Of a DNA stretch of 64,000 bases, positions 58,237-64,000 are shown in pieces. This DNA comes from WLMZ01 sp031410915 (lineage in GTDB: Bacteria > Actinomycetota > Acidimicrobiia > Acidimicrobiales > Ilumatobacteraceae): assembly GCA_031410915.1 (NCBI GenBank), contig JANNZY010000217.1, positions 1 to 64,000 of the forward strand, given 5' to 3'. Position 1 is the stretch's first letter. Every line of letters starts with the position of its first letter. Position numbers and translations under genes: made by a program. The notes beneath the pieces are model-generated. The model did not search any database and was not told the origin of the DNA. It saw only the letters and a program-made list of their open reading frames with translations.

Positions 58237-59037
58237 ATGGATCGGTCGGTGCGGGTGCGGATGGTGACGCGGACCACCGGTCCGGCGCGCATCGAACTCG
58301 CCGTGGCCGTCGCTCGCGGGCCGCAGTTCGTCTCCGAGTCGTTGGACATCACCTTCGACGGCGCGCCGCGCGCGGTGGCCGAAGTCGCCGCAGATGTCGG
58401 CGGCAGGCTTCATCTGCTCGACGTCGATCGGCCGGGGCAGCTCGTCATCGAGTACGTCGCGTCCGTCCACGGCCGTGCGCTGCCGGCACCGGCCACCGTC
58501 CTCGACGCGATCGTTCACCTTCGCCCGAGCCGATACTGCGAGTCCGATCGATTGACCGCACACGCCCGGGCCGAGTTCGGCGGGCTGGGCGGAGCCGACC
58601 TCGTGCAGGCCGTCGGATCGTGGGTCAACAACAACCTGCAGTACGTCATCGGCTCCAGCCGCCCCATCGACGGCGCTGTCTCCACGTTGCTGCTGCGTCA
58701 GGGGGTGTGCCGCGACTTCGCCCACCTGGTGATCGCCATCCTGCGCGCCCGCGACGTACCGGCGCGTTTGGCTGCGGTCTACGCGCCGGGCTTGCAACCA
58801 ATGGACTTCCACGCGGTCGCCGAGGCGTACATCGGCGGTGCGTGGCGAGTGGTCGACGCAACCGGTCTCGCGCCGCGGCAGTCCATGCTGCGCATCGCGA
58901 CGGGCCGTGATGCAGCCGACACCGCGTTCCTCACGACGTACGGGTCGACCGTCGATCTCATGTCGCTCGAAGTCACCGCCGTCGTCGACGGCGACTTGCC
59001 GTTCGACGAGTTCGGCACCTCAGCCGAGCTCGGCTGA
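58237..59037 (+). CDS. Transglutaminase-like protein
   Basis: This protein of 266 residues has an N-terminal beta domain (about 1-90) and a transglutaminase-like core with the catalytic triad Cys in QGVCRDFAHL, His in DFHAVAEAY and Asp in WRVVDAT. This two-domain plan is that of bacterial transglutaminase-like cysteine peptidases of unknown substrate. There is no signal peptide. CATGCT lies six bases before the ATG, so the transcript may be leaderless. Confidence 0.9.
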   Translation: MDRSVRVRMVTRTTGPARIELAVAVARGPQFVSESLDITFDGAPRAVAEVAADVGGRLHLLDVDRPGQLVIEYVASVHGRALPAPATVLDAIVHLRPSRYCESDRLTAHARAEFGGLGGADLVQAVGSWVNNNLQYVIGSSRPIDGAVSTLLLRQGVCRDFAHLVIAILRARDVPARLAAVYAPGLQPMDFHAVAEAYIGGAWRVVDATGLAPRQSMLRIATGRDAADTAFLTTYGSTVDLMSLEVTAVVDGDLPFDEFGTSAELG

Positions 59038-59051
59038 CACACAGGATCCGC

Positions 59052-59615
59052 TCACCCCGGCTGGTCGCTCGCCACGGTCGTGTTCGGTCGGTCGCGCAAC
59101 ATCAGCGTCCCGCCGACCATGCCGATGGCGCCACTGGCCAGACAGATCCAGGTGCCGATGCCGACGAGTTCGGTCATGCCCGCACTGAAACCGGACTCGT
59201 CGATGACGGCTTGCACGGCCTTCAGGTACCACCCGCCCACCAGCGTCGCGCCGATCGCACCGACCAGCGAGAGCCATCGCATCTCCTTGACGAACAGTCC
59301 GATCAACATCGCCGCGACTGCGGGCACGAGGAGATAGGTGATCGGCGTCGAGTCCAGGCTGGCCGGTGTCGTGTCGTTCAGGAGCTCGATCGGGATGTCG
59401 GTGCCGGCGAAGCTCTCACCGAAGAACTGCGCCTTGCCCCACTCCAGGAACAGCGAGATGAACACGCCGCACGCGCCGACCAGCACGAGCCGGTTCAACG
59501 ATCCGATTCGGCCCGCAATCGACGGGGCCACCGGCTGTGCCGACGCAACGGTCTGCGGTGGATCGCCGAAGGATGCCGTGCCATGTGGATCGTGCGGGTC
59601 GGGCGGACGCGACAT
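59052..59615 (-). CDS. Small four-helix membrane protein
   Basis: This 187-residue protein has a Pro/His-rich cytoplasmic start (MSRPPDPHDPHG), then four hydrophobic helices (about residues 40-60, 90-107, 112-130, 150-170) and a polar tail. I recognise no domain. TACTGT six bases before ATG 59615 suggests a leaderless transcript. It is convergent with the transglutaminase-like gene. Confidence 0.65.
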   Translation of the reverse strand: MSRPPDPHDPHGTASFGDPPQTVASAQPVAPSIAGRIGSLNRLVLVGACGVFISLFLEWGKAQFFGESFAGTDIPIELLNDTTPASLDSTPITYLLVPAVAAMLIGLFVKEMRWLSLVGAIGATLVGGWYLKAVQAVIDESGFSAGMTELVGIGTWICLASGAIGMVGGTLMLRDRPNTTVASDQPG

Positions 59616-59661
59616 CGGGCCACAGTAGCGACGCGCCGAGAGCATGCCCGTCCACGCGCGG

Positions 59662-60261
59662 TCAGAAGCCGCCGCCGAACATGATCGCCAGGATGAGCAG
59701 AGTCACGACGACGACGATGGTGAGCAGCACGGCCAGCAGGTGCGAGGCGACGAAGACGATGACGGCCACGGCCGTCGGGAACAGGACGGCGGCGGCGACA
59801 AGGACTCGCCAGTAGCGCCGATCGACGACGAGCGCGACGGCGTCGTGCCGGCCGTCGCGCAATGCAGTGAACATCACCGGCACGATCGCAGTGATGACCG
59901 CGGCGACGATGTACCAGTAGCCGATCAGGAAGTGCAGCTCGCCGTCCCAGAATGGACGGTGGCCCGCGATCGCCGGCACCATGCCGATCGCCAACGACAC
60001 GACCACCCCGATGGGTACGGACACGGCGACCGACCACCCGAACGTGCGAGCTCGGCTCTCGATTGCCTGCCACCAGTGCCGCAACCGGTCCGCGCCGACC
60101 GCGAACGCTCCCGTGGGTGGCGCCGAGGGCAGGACGATCGGAGCGTCCGGCAACGGGACGGTCGGAGTCCACTCGGAGTCGAGTGCGCCGGTGGCGGACG
60201 CGTCGGGCGGCAGCTCGGGCGGTCCGAACGGCGGAACCGGCGCGGTCGGCGTCTGGTCCAT
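59662..60261 (-). CDS. Membrane protein with proline-rich N terminus
   Basis: This 199-residue protein has a Pro/Ala-rich acidic N-terminal region (about 1-55), then four hydrophobic helices (about 72-92, 105-125, 145-165, 170-193), the last being very hydrophobic and ending GGGF. No family is recognised. TACTCT seven bases before the ATG suggests a leaderless mRNA. It lies in tandem behind the divergent SHOCT gene start. Confidence 0.6.
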   Translation of the reverse strand: MDQTPTAPVPPFGPPELPPDASATGALDSEWTPTVPLPDAPIVLPSAPPTGAFAVGADRLRHWWQAIESRARTFGWSVAVSVPIGVVVSLAIGMVPAIAGHRPFWDGELHFLIGYWYIVAAVITAIVPVMFTALRDGRHDAVALVVDRRYWRVLVAAAVLFPTAVAVIVFVASHLLAVLLTIVVVVTLLILAIMFGGGF

Positions 60262-60357
60262 GTGCAGCAGAGTACTGCGCTCGATCAACCTGGAGTCGTA
60301 GGCCGAACCGCTTCGCGGGGGACGCCGCCGGGTGGCCGGAGACGGCATGATGGTCGC

Positions 60358-60657
60358 ATGATGATCGTCTCCACAGCCATCCTGTCCGCGGGTGAGCGCT
60401 GGGATCGGTACGGCCGCCATCACGACGGCCCGCGCTGGTTCGGAGTGCTCGCGTGTGTCCTGATCCTCGGTGCGATCGTGTTCTTCGTGACCCGCCGACG
60501 CCATCGTTGGGCGGCGGCCGGTGGTCTGCACGGCATGCACGGTCACCACGGTGCCCGTGGCGTGCTGGCCGAGCGCTATGCCCGCGGTGAGATCGATGCC
60601 GACGAGTACCGCCAGCGCCGCGACGTGCTCGACGAGCGGCCACCGAAGAAGCCGTAG
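60358..60657 (+). CDS. Small membrane protein with SHOCT domain
   Basis: This 99-residue protein has one transmembrane helix (about 28-46, GVLACVLILGAIVFFVT), a His/Gly-rich linker (GLHGMHGHHG) and a C-terminal SHOCT motif (LAERYARGEIDADEYRQRRDVL), a short helix pair seen in many membrane-tethered proteins. CATGAT is six bases before the first of two ATGs. It lies 29 bases before the MazG-like gene. Confidence 0.8.
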   Translation: MMIVSTAILSAGERWDRYGRHHDGPRWFGVLACVLILGAIVFFVTRRRHRWAAAGGLHGMHGHHGARGVLAERYARGEIDADEYRQRRDVLDERPPKKP

Positions 60658-60686
60658 TCCCCCGGCCGTTCCGTAGCATCGGGGCC

Positions 60687-60968
60687 ATGAACCTGGCCGA
60701 CCTGCAGGACGTGATCGAGCGGACCTTCGGCGACCGCGACCGGTCTCGTGGAGTACCCGCCTCGGTCGCGTGGTTGGCGGAAGAGGTCGGCGAGTTGGCC
60801 CAGGCGGTGCGCAAGGGCACACCCGAGCAGCAACAGCACGAGTTCGCCGACGTGCTTGCCTGGGTCGCGTCGCTGGCCAACCAGATGGGTGTCGACCTCA
60901 CCGCCGCCGTCGAGCGATACGCAACCGGCTGCCCGAAGTGCGCAACGATCCCGTGCTCCTGCACCTGA
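60687..60968 (+). CDS. MazG-like nucleotide pyrophosphohydrolase
   Basis: This 93-residue single-domain enzyme shows the MazG metal motif EEVGELAQAVRKG with a downstream EFADVLAW, both typical of all-alpha NTP pyrophosphatases that clear aberrant nucleotides. A Cys-rich tail (CPKCATIPCSCT) resembles a zinc ribbon added to some family members. TAGCAT lies seven bases before the ATG, so the mRNA is probably leaderless. The stop falls in the first copy of the 118-bp repeat. Confidence 0.88.
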   Translation: MNLADLQDVIERTFGDRDRSRGVPASVAWLAEEVGELAQAVRKGTPEQQQHEFADVLAWVASLANQMGVDLTAAVERYATGCPKCATIPCSCT

Positions 60969-61195
60969 CACGCCGCACGCACAGCACACGCACGGGAGGA
61001 ATGAGCCGCCCGCACAACGTGCCGCCCACGCGTGCTCGCTGCGTGACAGCGGCCGCACGTCCCCCACCCGCGTGGCCGACCCGCAACACGCCGCACGCAC
61101 AGCACACGCACGGGGGGAATGAGCCGCCCGCACATCGTGTCGCCCACGCGTGGTCGCTGCGTCACACCGGCCGTACGTTCCCCAAGCGCGGTGGG
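60968..61195. repeat. 118-bp tandem duplication
   Basis: Two copies of a GC-rich unit (starting at 60968 and 61086, ACACGCCGCACGCACAGCAC in both) lie in the gap between the MazG-like gene and asd. Differences are few. Neither copy codes convincingly for protein in any frame. Confidence 0.85.
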
Positions 61196-61211
61196 GGCTG
61201 GTTCGTGCGGG

Positions 61212-62240
61212 TCAGAGGGTGGCGGCGACGAGTTCGGCGATCTGCACGGCGTTCAGGGCCGCGCCCTTGCGGAGGTTGTCGTTGCTGACGAACAGCACGA
61301 GGCCGCGGCCGCCATCGACGGTGTCGTCCTGGCGGATGCGGCCGACGTAGCACGGATCCTTGCCGGCGGCATCGAGCGGCGTCGGCACGTTCATCAGCTG
61401 CACGCCCTCGGCGCCACGCAGCAGTTCGTTGGCGCGCTCGACACTGATCGGGCGGGCGAACTCGACGTTCATGCTCAGGCTGTGCCCGGTGAAGACCGGT
61501 ACCCGCACGCACGTGCCGCTGACCTTGAGGTCGGGGATGGCGAGGATCTTGCGGCTCTCGTGACGCAGCTTCTGCTCTTCGTCGGTCTCGAACGAGCCAT
61601 CGTCGACGAGCTTGCCGGCGAAGGGCAACACGTTGAACGCGATCGGCTTGACGAACTTGCTCGGCGCGGGAATGGCGACAGCCGCGCCGTCGTGGGTGAA
61701 CTCACGCGCTCGGTCGGCGACTTCGCGGGCCTGCTTGTCCAGCTCGTCCACGCCAGTGAGCCCGCCGCCGCTGACCGCCTGGTACGTGCTGGCGATGAGC
61801 CGCACGAGACCCGCTTCGTCGTGCAGCGGCTTGAGCACGGGCATCGCCGCCATCGTGGTGCAGTTCGGGTTGGCGATGATTCCCTTGCGAGCGTTGGCGA
61901 TCTCCGCCCCGTTGACCTCGCTGACGATGAGCGGCACGTCCGGGTCCATGCGAAACGCGGATGAGTTGTCGATCACGATGACACCGGCCGCGGCGAAGCG
62001 CGGGGCGAGCTCTTTCGACGACGTCGCGCCCGAGGAGAAGAGGGCGATGTCGAGACCCGACGGATCCGCGGTTGCGGCGTCTTCGACAGTGATGTCGACA
62101 CCCTTCCAGGGCAACGTGGTGCCCGCCGAGCGAGACGACGCAAAGTAGCGGATCTCGGTGACCGGAAAGTTCCGTTCAGCCAGGATGGCGCGCATCACGC
62201 CACCGACCTGTCCGGTTGCTCCAACGACTCCGACCTTCAT
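61212..62240 (-). CDS. asd: Aspartate-semialdehyde dehydrogenase
   Basis: This NADPH-dependent enzyme of 342 residues makes aspartate semialdehyde for lysine, threonine and methionine synthesis. The nucleotide site GVVGATGQVGGVM, the phosphate-binding IDNSSAFRMD, the catalytic Cys127 in IANPNCTTM and the His in FTGHSLSMN are all present. AAAGGA precedes ATG 62240; longer upstream frame lacks similarity. It is downstream of lysC, which catalyses the preceding step, with one methyltransferase gene in between. Confidence 0.97.
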   Translation of the reverse strand: MKVGVVGATGQVGGVMRAILAERNFPVTEIRYFASSRSAGTTLPWKGVDITVEDAATADPSGLDIALFSSGATSSKELAPRFAAAGVIVIDNSSAFRMDPDVPLIVSEVNGAEIANARKGIIANPNCTTMAAMPVLKPLHDEAGLVRLIASTYQAVSGGGLTGVDELDKQAREVADRAREFTHDGAAVAIPAPSKFVKPIAFNVLPFAGKLVDDGSFETDEEQKLRHESRKILAIPDLKVSGTCVRVPVFTGHSLSMNVEFARPISVERANELLRGAEGVQLMNVPTPLDAAGKDPCYVGRIRQDDTVDGGRGLVLFVSNDNLRKGAALNAVQIAELVAATL

Positions 62241-62371
62241 GCCACGTCCTTTGTTCCGGCTGAAATGGTGCGCCACAAGGCTAACGGCGCGCGAAACCGT
62301 GGTGGCCGGAATTGTTGCTCCGCTGCGCCAGCGCGCCGGTCAAGCCGGTTCAGATGCGTCGGCTGGTTCGG

Positions 62372-63208
62372 TCAGAGCCGTTCGGCGACGAGCCACCAGT
62401 GGCTGCGGTGCACACCGACGAACGTCCGCAGTTCGGCGTCGCTGCGGGCCGCCAGCGTGCGCTGCGGCGAGTGGTAGATCACCCGGCTGGCGAACTTCTG
62501 CTCCAGGCTGTCGAGATGGCGCGACACGTCGTCGGGCGACAGGCGGTTGGCCTGCCAGCCAATGCGTGACGCCAACCGGCGACGCGCCAGCCACGGTCCC
62601 ACACCTGGCACCCGCCACAGCGCGCGAATCAGTTTGCCGAGCGGCCACAGCAGGATGTCGATGCCGGTCCAGGTGCGGAAGTTGAGCGCCACGTGCCCAC
62701 CCGGCTTCGTGACCCGGGCGGCCTCGCCCACGAGCGACAGCGCGTCGGCCCGCTCGCAGTGCTGCAGCGTGATGTAGCTGAACGTGAGATCCGCTTCGTT
62801 GTCGGCGATGGCCAGCGTGCGTCCGTCGGCGACGTGACATGTGCGCAAGTGCTCGACGACACCGAACTTGGCGACCGTCTGGCGGCAGCGCTCGAGGAAC
62901 GCTGCGTCGAGGTCGCAGGCGATGACGTGCGCGAATGCGCGGCTGAATCCGCTGGTCATCCGGCCGATGCCGGACCCGATCTCGACGAGCGTCTGGGTGT
63001 GCAGTTCGTCGGTCGGTAGCTGGAACGCAGCGAGGTAGGCGAAGATCTCCTGGTCGCCGGTGTTGGTGAACTCCGCCAGGTCGAGACTGTCACCGGTCTC
63101 GTTGTTGAAGACCCACCCGATCTCGCGCACGACGTCGTCGGCCGAGTTCTGGTCCTCGCTGACTCGGCCCGCGGTCCGCCACGGGATCAGTTGCGGGCGG
63201 CGGGCCAT
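62372..63208 (-). CDS. SAM-dependent methyltransferase
   Basis: This class I methyltransferase of 278 residues has motif I TLVEIGSGIGRMTSGFS, an acidic ribose-binding residue in VIACDLD, and a SYITLQHCERAD segment before the post-motif. A C-terminal helical extension with IDILLWPLGKLIRAL and HSHW-like SHWWLVAERL distinguishes it. The acceptor is unknown. GAGACT six bases before the ATG suggests a leaderless transcript. It sits between lysC and asd, an unusual insertion in that pair. Confidence 0.82.
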   Translation of the reverse strand: MARRPQLIPWRTAGRVSEDQNSADDVVREIGWVFNNETGDSLDLAEFTNTGDQEIFAYLAAFQLPTDELHTQTLVEIGSGIGRMTSGFSRAFAHVIACDLDAAFLERCRQTVAKFGVVEHLRTCHVADGRTLAIADNEADLTFSYITLQHCERADALSLVGEAARVTKPGGHVALNFRTWTGIDILLWPLGKLIRALWRVPGVGPWLARRRLASRIGWQANRLSPDDVSRHLDSLEQKFASRVIYHSPQRTLAARSDAELRTFVGVHRSHWWLVAERL

Positions 63209-63239
63209 CGGCAGAGTCTCGCAGGTCCGGTCGAGCCGG

Positions 63240-64000
63240 TCACTTCCGCTCGGGGAGCGGACCACCGTAGGCCTGACCGCTGTCCAACCCGAATGCCGTG
63301 TGCAGGCAGCGCGCCGCCTTCTCCAGATCCGAGGCGGCGCACACGACGCTGATGCGGATCGTGCTGGTCGAGATCATCTCGATGTTGACGCCGTTGTCGG
63401 CCAGCACACGGAACATCTTCGCGGCGATGCCGGGGCTGGTCTTCATGCCGGCCCCGACGATGCTGAGCTTGGCGATGCTGTCATCGTGGGTCACCCCACC
63501 GGCGCCGACCTCGGCGGCGACGCGGGCAACGATCTGCTCGGCGACGGCCATGTCCGCCTTCGGCATCGTGAAGCTGATGTCGGTCATGCCGTCGCGCCCG
63601 GTGTTCTGCACGATCATGTCGACGTTGACGTTGGCTGCGGCAAGTGGCTCGAACAGCGCGGCGGAGATGCCCGGGCGGTCGGGCACGTTGGACACGGTGA
63701 CCTTCGCGTCGGACATGTCGGTCACGACGCCGGAGATGATGGGGTCTTCCAAGCTGGGCTCCTTGTCGCTGACCCACGTGCCCGGCTCCCAGGTGAAGCT
63801 GGACCGGACGTGGAGCGGAACGTTGTGGTTGCGCGCGAACTCGACGCTGCGCAGGGCAAGCACCTTGCTGCCCGCGCCGGCCATCTCGAGCATCTCGTCG
63901 AAGTTGACGTGAGCAAGTCGCCGGGCCTGGGGCACGATGCGCGGGTCGGCCGTGAACACCCCGGTGACGTCGGTGTAGATCTCGCACTCGTCGGCGTTCA
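63240..64000 (-). CDS. lysC: Aspartokinase, C-terminal part
   Basis: The 5' part of this gene lies beyond the window. The visible 253 residues begin in the kinase domain (ECEIYTDVTGVFTADPR) and include two ACT regulatory domains, recognised by VTVSNVPDRPGISAALFEPLA and LSIVGAGMKTSPGIAAKMF. The ending STSTIRISVVCAASDLEKA is family-typical. The enzyme phosphorylates aspartate and is feedback-regulated by lysine and/or threonine at the ACT dimer. asd lies downstream in the same direction. Confidence 0.96.
   Translation of the reverse strand, partial: NADECEIYTDVTGVFTADPRIVPQARRLAHVNFDEMLEMAGAGSKVLALRSVEFARNHNVPLHVRSSFTWEPGTWVSDKEPSLEDPIISGVVTDMSDAKVTVSNVPDRPGISAALFEPLAAANVNVDMIVQNTGRDGMTDISFTMPKADMAVAEQIVARVAAEVGAGGVTHDDSIAKLSIVGAGMKTSPGIAAKMFRVLADNGVNIEMISTSTIRISVVCAASDLEKAARCLHTAFGLDSGQAYGGPLPERK

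Overview
The window looks like chromosomal DNA of a high-GC actinobacterium. A WhiB protein, an acyl-CoA carboxylase epsilon subunit, twin ArsA-like ATPases beside whiB, a short SRP RNA and many apparently leaderless genes all point to Actinomycetota. The type IV pilus genes together with a roadblock/GTPase/DUF4388 set suggest an Acidimicrobiia-like lineage (Ilumatobacter type). This placement is inference from gene content only.

Layout. 1-5400: low-quality-looking G/C homopolymers, tRNA-Ser(CGA), a roadblock-GTPase-DUF4388 operon whose last protein carries LQPL repeats, then tadA and tRNA-Ser(GGA), which share one base. 5470-6530: SRP RNA and a 5'-3' exonuclease. 6600-16800: a coiled-coil protein and the pilus genes pilB, pilC, pilD and pilT, a DUF429 protein, a GT87-like membrane transferase, two pilins and a second coiled-coil protein. 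16800-21660: rlmI, methylmalonyl-CoA epimerase, crotonyl-CoA carboxylase/reductase and a thiolase, which fit the ethylmalonyl-CoA route. 21660-24500: a probable small RNA with its own promoter and terminator, then recR and dnaX. 24670-29720: twin lipoproteins, a CopC-CopD fusion and an ATP-dependent DNA ligase. 29800-38650: acyl-CoA carboxylase beta and epsilon subunits, a large membrane protein, a phosphoesterase, an aminotransferase and two family III CoA-transferases. 38670-43400: cold-shock protein, Nudix hydrolase, dut, selA-selB. 43360-49520: hydrolase, WhiB, methyltransferase, NfeD-like protein, two ArsA-like ATPases and a lone receiver domain. 49540-55460: tRNA-Pro(CGG) followed by a variable region with two decayed genes, three uncharacterised genes, a duplicated small-ORF/HTH module and an orphan. 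55460-64000: DinB-like protein, a Crp-family regulator with a near-perfect operator, an orphan, transglutaminase, membrane proteins, a MazG-like enzyme, a 118-bp tandem duplication, asd, a methyltransferase and the C-terminal part of lysC.

How the genes work together. The pilus genes provide extension (PilB), retraction (PilT), platform (PilC), prepilin processing (PilD) and two pilins. The roadblock/GTPase/DUF4388 operon upstream resembles polarity-control modules and may steer the pilus machine. Thiolase, Ccr, epimerase, carboxylase and CoA-transferases form an acyl-CoA/C3-C4 carbon theme. selA-selB supply selenocysteine insertion, but selD, tRNA-Sec and any selenoprotein lie outside the window. 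At least ten genes have a TANNNT-like hexamer 6-8 bases before the start codon and no Shine-Dalgarno sequence, so leaderless transcription appears widespread.
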